A stretch of DNA of 64,000 nt from Natronohydrobacter sp. Lineage in GTDB: Bacteria > Pseudomonadota > Alphaproteobacteria > Rhodobacterales > Rhodobacteraceae. Positions 24,461 through 34,266 of the stretch are shown piece by piece. The stretch covers positions 1-64,000 of the forward strand of contig SLDY01000068.1 of the NCBI GenBank assembly GCA_007125005.1. Reading direction: 5' to 3'. The notes under the pieces were generated by a model. It was not told the origin of the DNA. It ran no database searches and saw only the letters and a list, made by a program, of their open reading frames with translations. Positions within the stretch are counted from its first letter, which is position 1; every line of letters starts with the position of its first letter. Both the position numbers and the translations under genes were made by a program.

Positions 24461-24903
24461 TCCCGCGCCCTGCGCTTTATCTCGGGCTTGCGGGGATACT
24501 GCCATTCCTCTGGGGGGTGGCCACGCTCCTGTCGCCCGCGCTCGCACAACTCACGCTCGACCTGATCGGCCCGCGCTTCATCGGGCCGTTCGTGCTAATC
24601 GCCTATGGCACAGTGATTCTGTGCTTCATGTCCGGCGTGCTCTGGGGCTTCGCCGCGCGCGGGGCCGAGGCGCAATGGTCGGGCTATGCACTCTCTGTCG
24701 TCCCGGCGCTCTGGGCTTTCTTCTTCGTGGGCGGCGGGGCAGCATTCGCGCTCTACGCACTGATCACGGGCTTTCTCGGGCTGCTGCTGATCGACTGGCA
24801 TTTCAGCCGCCTGCGACTCGCGCCAGACTGGTGGATGCAGTTGCGCCTGATCCTGACCGCCGGGGTCGTGCTCTGTCTGGCGCTGGGGCTGGCCTTGGGC
24901 TAG
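24457..24903 (+). CDS. DUF3429-like membrane protein
   Basis: 148 aa hydrophobic protein, ATGA overlap with isp[20 protein letters not shown] and [10 protein letters not shown] features. Confidence 0.7.
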   Translation: MIPRPALYLGLAGILPFLWGVATLLSPALAQLTLDLIGPRFIGPFVLIAYGTVILCFMSGVLWGFAARGAEAQWSGYALSVVPALWAFFFVGGGAAFALYALITGFLGLLLIDWHFSRLRLAPDWWMQLRLILTAGVVLCLALGLALG

Positions 24904-24933
24904 AGAGGCGCAACTCAGTCCGGCGCGCGCGCG

Positions 24934-25536
24934 ATGATCCTCTATTCCATGCCCTCTTCGGGCAATAGCTACAAGGTAAGGCTCCTGCTTGCGCTCTTGG
25001 GCCGCGCGGTGCCCTGCATAGATATCGAATATGGAACCGAGCCGCTCGCACAGGCCAAGGCAGAGGGTCGTCTGCCTTTTGGCAAGGCACCTGTGCTGGT
25101 GCTCGAGGACGGGACTGCGCTGGCCGAGTCGAATGCGATCCTGTGCTATCTGGGCGAAGGCAGCCTCTTTATGCCGCAAGACACGGTCGCGCGCGCGCAG
25201 ATACTGTCATGGATGTTCTGGGAGCAGAACCAGCATGAAGGTGTAATCGCCGTGCGCGCCGCTTTGCGCTGCTACCCCCATCGCAGTCACGAGGCCACGC
25301 CCGCGCGCATGGACGAGTTGCTGGAGCGCGGCCATGCGCTGATGGCGATCATGGAAGCCCGACTTGGCGCGCATGATTGGCTGGTGGGTGACACCGTGAG
25401 CCTCGCTGATATCTGCCTCTTTGCCTATACTCACAGCGCTGGTGACAGGGGCGGTTTCGATATGGCCCGCTTTCCTGCCATAAATGAATGGCTTGCACGG
25501 ATTCAGGCGCTGAACGGTTTCGAGGCACTGTCATGA
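24934..25536 (+). CDS. Glutathione S-transferase family protein
   Basis: [33 protein letters not shown]...[27 protein letters not shown]. Confidence 0.88.
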   Translation: MILYSMPSSGNSYKVRLLLALLGRAVPCIDIEYGTEPLAQAKAEGRLPFGKAPVLVLEDGTALAESNAILCYLGEGSLFMPQDTVARAQILSWMFWEQNQHEGVIAVRAALRCYPHRSHEATPARMDELLERGHALMAIMEARLGAHDWLVGDTVSLADICLFAYTHSAGDRGGFDMARFPAINEWLARIQALNGFEALS

Positions 25537-25991
25537 CCGAGCTTGTGGCCTATACTGATGGCGCCTGTTCCGGCAACCCCGGCCCAGGTGGCTGGGGGGT
25601 GCTGATGCAGGCGATGCGCGCGGGCGAAGTCGTAAAGGAACGCGAGCTATCAGGTGGCGAGGCTGACACGACCAATAACCGCATGGAACTGATGGCCGCG
25701 ATCACAGCACTCGAAACCCTGCGCCAGCCCAGCGAGATCACCATCGTCACGGATAGCGCCTATGTGAAGAACGGTGTGACAAACTGGATTCATGGCTGGA
25801 AACGCAATGGCTGGCGCACAGCCGATCGCAAGCCGGTCAAGAATGCCGAGCTCTGGCAGCGCCTCGATACAGCGCAGGCGCGCCATCAGGTGCGCTGGGA
25901 ATGGGTCAAGGGTCATGCGGGCCATCCCGAAAACGAGCGTGCAGATGCGCTGGCGCGCGCGGGCATGGCCCCTTTCAAGGGGGCACCATGA
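25533..25991 (+). CDS. rnhA: Ribonuclease HI
   Basis: Start at [65 protein letters not shown]. Confidence 0.97.
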   Translation: MTELVAYTDGACSGNPGPGGWGVLMQAMRAGEVVKERELSGGEADTTNNRMELMAAITALETLRQPSEITIVTDSAYVKNGVTNWIHGWKRNGWRTADRKPVKNAELWQRLDTAQARHQVRWEWVKGHAGHPENERADALARAGMAPFKGAP

Positions 25992-26611
25992 GCCTGATCC
26001 AGGGGCTGGATTACACCGCCGTCTTCATCTTTGCCCTGACCGGCGCCCTCGCTGCCAGCCGGGCGCAGCTCGATATCGTGGGCTTTCTCTTCCTCGCCTG
26101 CCTCACGGCGGTCGGTGGCGGCACGCTGCGCGATGTGATCCTCAATCGCGACGCAGTTTTCTGGGTCTCCGATCCCGGCATGATCCTCTCGGCCTGTATC
26201 GCTGCAATCCTCGTCTTCTTCACCGCGCATCTCTTCGAGTCGCGCCTGCGGGTGCTGGAATGGTGCGATGCCGCCGCGCTGGCTGTTGCGGTGCCAGCCG
26301 GGGTTGGCGTGGCAATGGGCATGGGCCAGAGCGCCCCGATCGTGATCATCATGGGGATTGCAACAGGCACATTCGGCGGCTTGATGCGCGATGTGGTCTG
26401 CAATGAAGTGCCGCTTGTGCTCAAAAAAGGCGAACTCTACGCCACTGCGGCCTTCACGGGCGCGCTTGGGGCCGTTATCATTGTGGCGCTCGGTCTTGGC
26501 ACGCTTGCAGCACTCCTGACCTGCGCGCTCACAACTTTTGCGCTGCGTGCAGGCTCGTTGCATTTTGGCTGGTGCCTGCCGGTTTACAAGAGCCGCCCGA
26601 AGCGCAACTGA
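25988..26611 (+). CDS. UPF0126 / TRIC-type membrane protein
   Basis: Start at [52 protein letters not shown]. Confidence 0.85.
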   Translation: MSLIQGLDYTAVFIFALTGALAASRAQLDIVGFLFLACLTAVGGGTLRDVILNRDAVFWVSDPGMILSACIAAILVFFTAHLFESRLRVLEWCDAAALAVAVPAGVGVAMGMGQSAPIVIIMGIATGTFGGLMRDVVCNEVPLVLKKGELYATAAFTGALGAVIIVALGLGTLAALLTCALTTFALRAGSLHFGWCLPVYKSRPKRN

Positions 26612-26640
26612 TCTGCTGCAAGCGCGGCACAAAAGCCGTC

Positions 26641-26661
26641 TTTATCTTGCAAAAAATACTC
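26641..26661. repeat. Degenerate copy of the TTCATCTTGC-AAATA intergenic element (TTTATCTTGCAAAAAATACTC)
   Basis: Visual match to the arms at 16005-16057; lies between convergent genes. Confidence 0.5.
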
Positions 26662-26696
26662 AAATACTCCGCCCGCTTTGGCCCATCACGCCTGCG

Positions 26697-26936
26697 CTAG
26701 CGCCGCCCCTGATAGTGCTGCCAGACCCATAACAGAAGCAGCGAACCCAAGAGTGCGATCACAAATGCCCCGATCCAGGAGGCCGATGTCATCAGAAAAC
26801 GAAATCCCATCCCGCCTACAACAGCGCCCAGAACACCAATGATCATCGCTGTCGGCAGATCCGTCTCCGTCCGCATCAGACGTGTGGCGACAACCCCTGC
26901 CAGCGCACCAACAATGATCAACACCACAAGCGGCAT
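26697..26936 (-). CDS. GlsB/YeaQ/YmgE-like small membrane protein
   Basis: 79 aa, three hydrophobic segments, GALAGVVATRLMR...GVLGAVVGG. Confidence 0.6.
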   Translation of the reverse strand: MPLVVLIIVGALAGVVATRLMRTETDLPTAMIIGVLGAVVGGMGFRFLMTSASWIGAFVIALLGSLLLLWVWQHYQGRR

Positions 26937-26939
26937 CGA

Positions 26940-28115
26940 CTAGAGTCCCGCCTGCGCTGCGATTTCTGCCCGGCTTGCACGACCGCGTTCGGTCGCAGAT
27001 TTCAACTGCCCGCAGGCCGCCATGATATCTTCGCCGCGCGGGGTACGGATGGGAGAGGCATAACCTGCCTTGTGAACGATATCGGCAAACGCCTCGATCC
27101 GCGCCCAGTCGGACCGCTCATAAGGCGCACCGGGCCATTCATTGAAGGGAATGAGATTGATCTTGGCCGGGATGCCAGCGATCAGCTTTACCAGCCGCCG
27201 CGCATCCGCGTCGCTGTCATTCACGTCCTTGAGCATCACATATTCAAACGTTATCCGCTCGGAATTTGACAACCTTGGGTATTCGCGCAAAGCATCCAGC
27301 AAAGCCCTGATATTCCAGCGCTTGTTGATCGGCACAAGCTTGTCGCGTATCTCATCCGTAGTGGCATGGAACGACACGGCCAAGAGGCAGCCGATCTCGG
27401 TTGCAGTGCGCGCGATTTCCGGCACCACGCCCGAAGTAGAGAGCGTTATCCTGCGGCGCGAGATCGACAACCCCTCGCCATCCATCACCACCTTCATCGC
27501 ATCGCGCACGTTTTCAAAATTATAGAGCGGCTCGCCCATGCCCATTAGCACCACGTTGCTCACCAGCCGTGTTTCATCCTTGGGGGCGCCGGGTTGGGGC
27601 CATTCTCCCAGATCATCGCGCGCAACAAGCACCTGGCCCACGATTTCGGAAGCTGTCAGATTGCGCACCAGTTTCTGTGTCCCGGTATGGCAGAAAGAAC
27701 AGGTCAGCGTGCAGCCAACCTGACTGGAAATGCAAAGCGTCCCGCGGCTTTCCTCGGGAATGTAGACTGCCTCAACCTCATGCCCGCCCTTGATGCGCAG
27801 CAGGTATTTGCGCGTGCCATCCGCAGAGATTTGTCGATTGACGATCTCGGGCCGGGCAATCTCGAAATGCTGGTCAAGCTCCGCCCGGTAGCCCTTGGCG
27901 AGATTGGTCATGGCCGCGAAATCCTGCACGCCCCAATGATAGATCCACTGCCAGATCTGGCCCACGCGCATCTTCGCCTGACGTTCAGGCGTGCCCATAG
28001 CAATCAGTGCCTCGGCCAGCTGCGCCCGGGTTAAGCCCACAAGGTTGCGCTTGCCCTCTTCGGGCAATTTCCGCGGAAGGGTCAGCACATCCTGCGTGAT
28101 CGGGGCATCCATCAT
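26940..28115 (-). CDS. rlmN: 23S rRNA/tRNA (adenine-C2) methyltransferase RlmN
   Basis: [13 protein letters not shown] radical SAM CxxxCxx[18 protein letters not shown]; likely start at [10 protein letters not shown] (ORF open to 28172). Confidence 0.95.
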   Translation of the reverse strand: MMDAPITQDVLTLPRKLPEEGKRNLVGLTRAQLAEALIAMGTPERQAKMRVGQIWQWIYHWGVQDFAAMTNLAKGYRAELDQHFEIARPEIVNRQISADGTRKYLLRIKGGHEVEAVYIPEESRGTLCISSQVGCTLTCSFCHTGTQKLVRNLTASEIVGQVLVARDDLGEWPQPGAPKDETRLVSNVVLMGMGEPLYNFENVRDAMKVVMDGEGLSISRRRITLSTSGVVPEIARTATEIGCLLAVSFHATTDEIRDKLVPINKRWNIRALLDALREYPRLSNSERITFEYVMLKDVNDSDADARRLVKLIAGIPAKINLIPFNEWPGAPYERSDWARIEAFADIVHKAGYASPIRTPRGEDIMAACGQLKSATERGRASRAEIAAQAGL

Positions 28116-28160
28116 AATGCTCGCTTCCATAAAACAAACGTCCAGCGTAGATATAGCATT

Positions 28161-28188
28161 ACCGCCCGGCATTTACAGCCCGGGCGGT
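28161..28188. repeat. Perfect 9-bp hairpin ACCGCCCGG ... CCGGGCGGT
   Basis: Inverted repeat arms 28161-28169 and 28180-28188 between the IalB-like gene and rlmN, both minus strand. Confidence 0.7.
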
Positions 28189-28215
28189 CAGGCAATCTCT
28201 GCGCCTTGAGCGGGA

Positions 28216-28755
28216 TCAATCAGCGCATTGGCGCTGTGCTTCCTCGGAGGCGGCCGTGAAACCAAAGAGTGAGAACGTGTCGCGCGTATTTGTGCCACGG
28301 GTCGAACTAGCTGTCAGCACGGCTTCTGCGCCAGCGCGCATCGCTGCAAGTAAACGTTGATCCTCTTCCGGAGAGCCTGCCCAAGCCCATTGTCCATCTA
28401 CAAATAGCTGGAATTCATTGCTGCCGATCGTAACGCCCACTGTCGAATCTGGCGCGAAAGGATAACCGCCCGTGAAGGAAATCTCGGGGGTGCTACTGCC
28501 CGGACGGAAGGTTGCAAAGAGCAAAATATCACCGCGCCGCACCTGAACGGGCTGACCGCCGCGCGTATTCACAGTCTCGCGTGGTGCTGAAACCGCCCAG
28601 CATTCCTTAGGGCTTTCCTCGACGAATACGCTCCAGTCGGTTTCGGCGGCCACTCTATTGGTGGATTCCTGTGCATGTGCTGGACCTATGCTTCCTGCTG
28701 CAAAGATCGCTGCCGCGACCGTCATTGTCGCTCCGCTCCGCTGATTTAACGCCAT
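28216..28755 (-). CDS. Periplasmic protein, invasion-associated locus B (IalB)-like
   Basis: Signal peptide ending AHA; DWSVFVEESPKECWAVS; FTGGYPFAPDSTVGVTIGSNEFQLFVDGQWAW. Confidence 0.65.
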   Translation of the reverse strand: MALNQRSGATMTVAAAIFAAGSIGPAHAQESTNRVAAETDWSVFVEESPKECWAVSAPRETVNTRGGQPVQVRRGDILLFATFRPGSSTPEISFTGGYPFAPDSTVGVTIGSNEFQLFVDGQWAWAGSPEEDQRLLAAMRAGAEAVLTASSTRGTNTRDTFSLFGFTAASEEAQRQCAD

Positions 28756-28903
28756 GTGCCTCGCCTCCGATTGATACAGCCCCTTTTCCGCGCAGGTCTT
28801 CGGGCATTCCATGCAGTGTCTTACCGCCAAGCTACTGGAAATTCAAAGCCCTCTTGACATGAAATCGCGCAGGCGTGAGTGAGGCGGGGACCGAGAAAGC
28901 AAG

Positions 28904-29923
28904 ATGAGCGACAAAATGCCGAAATCCGAGAGCATCGACACTGGTGCTGTGCCCCTGATCGAACTCTGGCGCGGCGAGATCCTCGAAAGCCTGCATCGGG
29001 GGCATGCGGTCGTGATACGCGACACAGGCGAGATTGTCGAAAACTGGGGCCGCCCCGATGCGCTGATCTATCCACGCTCAAGTTGCAAGATGGTTCAGGC
29101 ATTGCCGCTTCTCGAAAGCGGCGCTGGCCATGGCCTGGCTCCTGAGCATCTGGCGCTGGCCTGTGCCTCACATCAAGGCGCGGCCATCCATGTCGAACGA
29201 GTCGCGCGCTGGCTGAACGACATGGGCCTGAGCGAGCATGATCTGCGTTGCGGCTGTCAGGATCCGCAGGACATCCCCGAGCGCGACCGGCTGATCCTTG
29301 CAGGTAAGAAACCTTGTCAGTTACACAATAACTGCTCGGGTAAACACGCAGGTTTCCTGATGCTCAACCGCCATCTGCGCGGTGATGCAGAGTATGTGGA
29401 CCCTTCTCATCCCGTCCAGAAAAGCGTTCGCACGGCATTTGAGGAAGTGACAGGCATGGCTTCGCCGGGTTTCGGAATCGATGGCTGTTCGGCGCCCAAT
29501 TTCGCAACAGAACTTTCAGCGCTTGCAACTGCGATGGCACGCTTTTCGACAGCCACGGATGACGGCACATCACGCGCACGCGCAATGGTTGCATTGCGTG
29601 AGGCCATGATGCTGTATCCAGAGCTTGTGGCGGGCGAAACACGCGCCTGCACGGATCTGATGCGTGCCCTCAAGGGGAAAGCAGCGATCAAGACCGGTGC
29701 GGAGGCGGTGTTTGTTGCGATCCTGCCCGAGGCGCGGCTGGGGATAGCACTCAAGATCGTCGATGGCGGAACGCGCGCAGCCGAAGCGGCAATCACGGCG
29801 CTGCTGATTCGGCATGCAGGGCTCGCTCCGGAACATCCTGTCGCGCAACGTTATCTCGGTCCGATCCTGAATCGCCGCGCATTTGTGACGGGCCATACAC
29901 GCACTGCCCCCAATTTCATCTGA
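28904..29923 (+). CDS. Asparaginase (asparaginase II / thermolabile family)
   Basis: LIELWRGEILESLHRGHAVVIRDTGEIVENWGRPDALIYPRSSCKMVQALPLLES; HNNCSGKHAGFL. Confidence 0.92.
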   Translation: MSDKMPKSESIDTGAVPLIELWRGEILESLHRGHAVVIRDTGEIVENWGRPDALIYPRSSCKMVQALPLLESGAGHGLAPEHLALACASHQGAAIHVERVARWLNDMGLSEHDLRCGCQDPQDIPERDRLILAGKKPCQLHNNCSGKHAGFLMLNRHLRGDAEYVDPSHPVQKSVRTAFEEVTGMASPGFGIDGCSAPNFATELSALATAMARFSTATDDGTSRARAMVALREAMMLYPELVAGETRACTDLMRALKGKAAIKTGAEAVFVAILPEARLGIALKIVDGGTRAAEAAITALLIRHAGLAPEHPVAQRYLGPILNRRAFVTGHTRTAPNFI

Positions 29924-30016
29924 GGCGCGACGTGATGGCGCAAACGCCGGAACAGTGTCTTTTCCGTTGTTTGCCCCTCGTATAGACCATCAGCGCAATC
30001 ATGAAGGGGATGTGTG

Positions 30017-30250
30017 ATGTTCAAATTCTTGTTCGGCAACAAAGCCAGCGCGGCCGAGATCAAGCGTGAGACGCAGCGCGAGACAATCGAGCGGGCGCAA
30101 CGCGAGATCAACGAAATTCTCGCCACCTTGTCGCCCAAGGCAAAAATCACGATTTATCCGGATGAAGGCACAATGACGATCGATCTGCCCGAGCAGATGC
30201 CGGATGAAGCCAAGGCCCTGCCCGCACCAAGCGCAGCCCCCATACCCTAA
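30017..30250 (+). CDS. Small hypothetical protein, charged helical N-terminus
   Basis: 77-78 aa ORF preceded by purine-rich RBS-like sequence, converges on rpsI. Confidence 0.5.
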   Translation: MFKFLFGNKASAAEIKRETQRETIERAQREINEILATLSPKAKITIYPDEGTMTIDLPEQMPDEAKALPAPSAAPIP

Positions 30251-30262
30251 CGCTCAACGCAT

Positions 30263-30293
30263 AAAAAACCGCCCGCAACAATGCTGCGGGCGG
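30263..30293 (-). terminator. Intrinsic terminator of the rplM-rpsI operon
   Basis: Minus strand CCGCCCGCA-gcattgt-TGCGGGCGG followed by TTTTTT; perfect 9-bp stem. Confidence 0.9.
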
Positions 30294-30314
30294 CTATCTC
30301 TCGAATGAAGCGAA

Positions 30315-30815
30315 TTAACGCTTCGAGAACTGGAAGCTGCGGCGGGCTTTTGCCTTACCGTATTTCTTGCGCTCGACCACCCGGCTGTCGCGGGTCAGGA
30401 AACCGGCGGCTTTCAGCGCTCCGCGCAGGCTGGGATCGTAAAGCTGCAAGGCTTTCGAGATACCGTGCTTCACGGCACCTGCCTGCCCTGAAAGACCACC
30501 ACCTTTGACAGTCGCCATCACGTCGAACTGATCGACAACACCTGCCACCTGAAAAGGCTGGCGCAGGATCATCTGCAGCACCGGGCGTGCGAAATATTTG
30601 GTGTAGTCAATATATTCGCCCTTGTGGTCGCGGATCAGGACCTTGCCGGACCCCGGCTTGATCCAGACGCGGGCAACGGCGTCCTTGCGCTTGCCAGTCG
30701 CGTAGGCGCGGCCGAGTTCGTCGCGAACTGGCTCGCGCGCCGGAGCTTCTTCGGCCGCTGGGGTTACAACCGATTTCAGATCGTCGAGGGTTTTGAGATC
30801 TTCAGCCATGCTCAT
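30315..30815 (-). CDS. rpsI: 30S ribosomal protein S9
   Basis: [23 protein letters not shown]...[24 protein letters not shown]. Confidence 0.98.
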   Translation of the reverse strand: MSMAEDLKTLDDLKSVVTPAAEEAPAREPVRDELGRAYATGKRKDAVARVWIKPGSGKVLIRDHKGEYIDYTKYFARPVLQMILRQPFQVAGVVDQFDVMATVKGGGLSGQAGAVKHGISKALQLYDPSLRGALKAAGFLTRDSRVVERKKYGKAKARRSFQFSKR

Positions 30816-31273
30816 GCACTCCGCGTGTTTTTCTTGTTCATCGCGCGCACATCCAGCACTTCGGGCTGCTGTGCTTCATGCGGATGCTCGGCCCCTGCAT
30901 ACACGCGCAGATGAGTCATCTGCTGGCGCGAGAGCGGCCCACCCGGCAACATGCGCTTGACCGCCTGCATCACAACTCGCTCGGGGAACTTGCCTTCGAG
31001 GATCTGACCCGTGGTCCGCGACTTGATGCCGCCGGGATAGCCGGTATGCCAGTAATTGGGCTTGTTGCGCTTGTTGCCCGTCAGCTGCACCTTATCGGCA
31101 TTGATGACGATGACATTGTCACCCATGTCCATATGGGGGGTGAAGGACGCCTTGTGCTTGCCGCGCAGGCGCATGGCGATGATCGATGCGAGACGGCCCA
31201 GAACGATGCCTTCCGCATCGATCAGAATCCATTTCTTGTCGATCTCTCCTGCTTTTAGAGAGTAGGTTTTCAT
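30812..31273 (-). CDS. rplM: 50S ribosomal protein L13
   Basis: [54 protein letters not shown]. Confidence 0.98.
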   Translation of the reverse strand: MKTYSLKAGEIDKKWILIDAEGIVLGRLASIIAMRLRGKHKASFTPHMDMGDNVIVINADKVQLTGNKRNKPNYWHTGYPGGIKSRTTGQILEGKFPERVVMQAVKRMLPGGPLSRQQMTHLRVYAGAEHPHEAQQPEVLDVRAMNKKNTRSA

Positions 31274-31301
31274 ATCATGACCCTTGAAAGCGAAATCAAG
31301 A

Positions 31302-31330
31302 CCGCATGGGATTGCCCATTCGGAATGCGG
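31302..31330 (-). promoter_or_regulatory. Hairpin in the rplM 5' leader
   Basis: Transcript CCGCAT...GGG-CAAT-CCC-ATGCGG; 6-bp outer and 3-bp inner pairing 29 nt upstream of rplM start. Confidence 0.35.
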
Positions 31331-31547
31331 GTGTTCTAACCAAATACAGCTTCAGGTCAAGCAGTGTCTTTTTGCTTTAAACGTTTTATTACAATGACTT
31401 ATAATTTAGGTATTATATTACCCCATTTTTGGAGCAGTTTTCCTCAACAGATTCAGGGATCATGCCGATCCAGGAGCAACACCTTGCCGCATTGCGTCGG
31501 CTACGAGTGGCGCTACAGTCTGCGCATGTAGGGAAGGTTCAAAGAAT

Positions 31548-32738
31548 ATGCGCGACAAATTTGACATCGTGATTTCAGGCGGCGGCATTGCAGGGATGAC
31601 CGCTGCTGCCGCGTTCGGAACACAGGGCTTTAATGTGCTCTGCGTAGATCCGGCTCCTCCGATTATTGACGAGGCTGCGTCCGGGTCGGATTTGCGCAGC
31701 ACAGCATTTCTTCAACCCTCCATTTCGGTTTTGGAAAAAGCAGGGCTGTGGGAACGTTTTGAGCCTTATGCAATGCCCTTGCAGGTCATGCGAATCGTTG
31801 ATGCAGGCGGCGAGACTCCAGAGCCACGCGTCAGCCATGATTTCGATGCGTCCGATATCTCGGAAAAGCCGTTCGGCTGGAACCTGCCTAACTGGCTATT
31901 GAAGCGCGAATGCGCTGCACGGCTCTCCGATTTGCGCAATGTCACTTTTCGGCCGGGGATTGGCACAACTCGACTAACCACACGCGAGACAGCCGCGATA
32001 ATCGGTTTGTCAGATGGAACACAGGTCGAGGCGACGCTTCTGATTGCTGCCGACGGAAGAAATTCTCCGATGCGCGAGGCATTGGGTATTGGCGTGCGCA
32101 CGACGCGGTTCGGCCAAAAGGCTCTCGCCTTCGCCGTGTCACATCCGGTGCCGCACGACAATGTCTCGACCGAGATCCATCGCTCCGGTGGTCCATTCAC
32201 TTTTGTGCCCTTGCCAGATCGCGACGGACAACCCTGCTCTGCAATTGTCTGGATGGAGAGAGGCCAAGAAGCAAAACGATTGCTCGAATTGCCGGTGGAG
32301 GCTTTCGAAGCCGAGATGAATATCCGCTCCTGCGGTTTGCTCGGACCGCTCAAACTGGTTTCCCGGCGCACCATCTGGCCAATCATCAGCCAGATTGCCG
32401 AGCGGCTCTATGGTGAGCGTACTGCCTTGATGGCCGAAGCGGCGCATGTGGTGCCGCCAATCGGGGCTCAGGGGCTCAATATGTCGCTCGCCGATTTGAC
32501 GGCGCTGCTGGAGCTGACTGCGACTCACCCGCTTGGCAGCCGGCAAATGCTGGCTGCCTATGAACGCAGACGATACCCCGATGTCGCGATGCGTGTCGCA
32601 GGCGTCGGGGTGCTCAATCGCGCGTCAATGATCAGTGCCCAGCCCCTGCGGGATGCGCGCGCGCGGGTATTGGACATGCTTTATTCCGCAAGCCCGGTAC
32701 GGCGCGCATTGATGCAGATGGGGATCGGCGTTCGCTAG
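31548..32738 (+). CDS. UbiH/UbiF/VisC family FAD-dependent monooxygenase
   Basis: FDIVISGGGIAGMTAAAAFGTQGFNVLCVD; LIAADGRNSPMREALGI; LMAEAAHVVPPIGAQGLNMSLADL. Confidence 0.93.
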   Translation: MRDKFDIVISGGGIAGMTAAAAFGTQGFNVLCVDPAPPIIDEAASGSDLRSTAFLQPSISVLEKAGLWERFEPYAMPLQVMRIVDAGGETPEPRVSHDFDASDISEKPFGWNLPNWLLKRECAARLSDLRNVTFRPGIGTTRLTTRETAAIIGLSDGTQVEATLLIAADGRNSPMREALGIGVRTTRFGQKALAFAVSHPVPHDNVSTEIHRSGGPFTFVPLPDRDGQPCSAIVWMERGQEAKRLLELPVEAFEAEMNIRSCGLLGPLKLVSRRTIWPIISQIAERLYGERTALMAEAAHVVPPIGAQGLNMSLADLTALLELTATHPLGSRQMLAAYERRRYPDVAMRVAGVGVLNRASMISAQPLRDARARVLDMLYSASPVRRALMQMGIGVR

Positions 32739-32765
32739 GCAACGTGCTTTTGCAAGGCTCAGCGC

Positions 32766-33293
32766 CTACTCAACACTCACGAGCCCATCGCGGAAGCGGC
32801 GCATATTGTTGCGGTAGTTCTCCGCCGATGCCAGAAGCGCTTCGCGCGCCGCCGCATCCAGTTCACGCACAACCCTGCCCGGTGCGCCCATGACGAGCGA
32901 GCCCGCCGGGATTACCTTGCCTTCTGTAACGAGGGCACCCGCTCCGATCAGGCAACCTTCACCGATGGCTGCACCATTGAGAACAGTCGCGCCCATTCCA
33001 ATCAGCGAGCCGTCACCAATCGTGCATCCATGTAACATCGCCTTGTGCCCGATGGTGCAGTTCGCGCCAATTCGCAGCGGGAAGCCCATATCGGTATGCA
33101 GCACGCAGTTTTCCTGAATATTTGTGCCTGAACCGATATCGAGTGGTTCGTTATCACCACGCAATGTGCAGTTGAACCAGATCGAAACGCCGTCAGCGAT
33201 ACGCACATCTCCGATGACATGCGCGCCCGGCGCGATCCAGTAATCACCATTCTCCGGCAGCTTTGGCCGCTGTCCATCCAGAGCATATAGCAT
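32766..33293 (-). CDS. Gamma carbonic anhydrase family protein
   Basis: Hexapeptide repeats; SIWFNCTLRGDNEPLDIGSGTNIQENCVLHTDMGFPLRIGANCTIGHKAMLHGCTIGDGSLIGMGATVLNG. Confidence 0.95.
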   Translation of the reverse strand: MLYALDGQRPKLPENGDYWIAPGAHVIGDVRIADGVSIWFNCTLRGDNEPLDIGSGTNIQENCVLHTDMGFPLRIGANCTIGHKAMLHGCTIGDGSLIGMGATVLNGAAIGEGCLIGAGALVTEGKVIPAGSLVMGAPGRVVRELDAAAREALLASAENYRNNMRRFRDGLVSVE

Positions 33294-34171
33294 CACGCAC
33301 CTCCAAATCTGCGCAGACGCTCGATGAGTGCAGAAGTATCCCAACGTCCGCCCCCCATGGACTGCACGTCCTTGTAGAATTGATCAATCAGTGCTGTGAG
33401 CGGAAGCGATGCACCGACCTCATCGGCGGCAGACAGGCAAATACCCAGATCCTTGCGCATCCAGTCGACAGCGAAGCCGTGATTGAACTCACCATCCAGC
33501 ATCGTGCCATGCCGATTGGCCATCTGCCATGATCCTGCCGCGCCTTGGCTGATCACCTCAACAACTGCGCGCCCGTCCATGCCGGACTTCTCTCCAAAAT
33601 GCAGTGCCTCGGCCAGACCTTGCAACACGCCTGCGATACAAATCTGATTCATCATCTTCGTGATCTGTCCGGCCCCGGTTTCACCCATGCGTTTTGATAT
33701 ACGCGCATAGGCGGCCATGACGGGCTCAGCCCGGCCGTAATCATCCTCATCGCCGCCGCACATGATAGAAAGCGCACCATTTTCCGCTCCTGCCTGCCCG
33801 CCAGATACTGGTGCATCAACAAAGCCAACGCCCCGCTCCTTCGCTTTCGCATAAAGCTCACGGGTCACCTGCGCCGAGACTGTGGTGTGATCAACAAACA
33901 CAGTGCCCGCATTCATGGCCGAAAAAGCGCCCTCTGCTCCGGTGCAGATTGCGCGCAGATCATCATCATTGCCAACACAGGCCATCACGAATTCTGCACC
34001 CTCTGCCGCGGCAAATGGTGTTGCGGCGGCCTGCCCGCCATTTGCCTTCACCCAAGCTTCGGCTTTTGCCGCAGTCCGATTATAAACAGTCACGTCATGC
34101 CCCGCGCGCGCAAGATGCCCTGCCATCGGCGCCCCCATGACGCCAAGTCCCAGAAACGCTACTCTCGCCAT
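33293..34171 (-). CDS. NAD(P)-dependent beta-hydroxyacid dehydrogenase (3-hydroxyisobutyrate dehydrogenase family)
   Basis: MARVAFLGLGVMGAPMAGHLARAGHDVTVYNRT; FVDAPVSGGQAGAENGALSIMCGG. Confidence 0.93.
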   Translation of the reverse strand: MARVAFLGLGVMGAPMAGHLARAGHDVTVYNRTAAKAEAWVKANGGQAAATPFAAAEGAEFVMACVGNDDDLRAICTGAEGAFSAMNAGTVFVDHTTVSAQVTRELYAKAKERGVGFVDAPVSGGQAGAENGALSIMCGGDEDDYGRAEPVMAAYARISKRMGETGAGQITKMMNQICIAGVLQGLAEALHFGEKSGMDGRAVVEVISQGAAGSWQMANRHGTMLDGEFNHGFAVDWMRKDLGICLSAADEVGASLPLTALIDQFYKDVQSMGGGRWDTSALIERLRRFGGA

Positions 34172-34266
34172 TACCTTCCCTCGCGAATTCTTGTGATTGC
34201 GCTTTGCGCGCCAGACCAATACCTATCAGCGCCATCCGGACCGTCAACAAAAAGCCCCCTGTGCTC

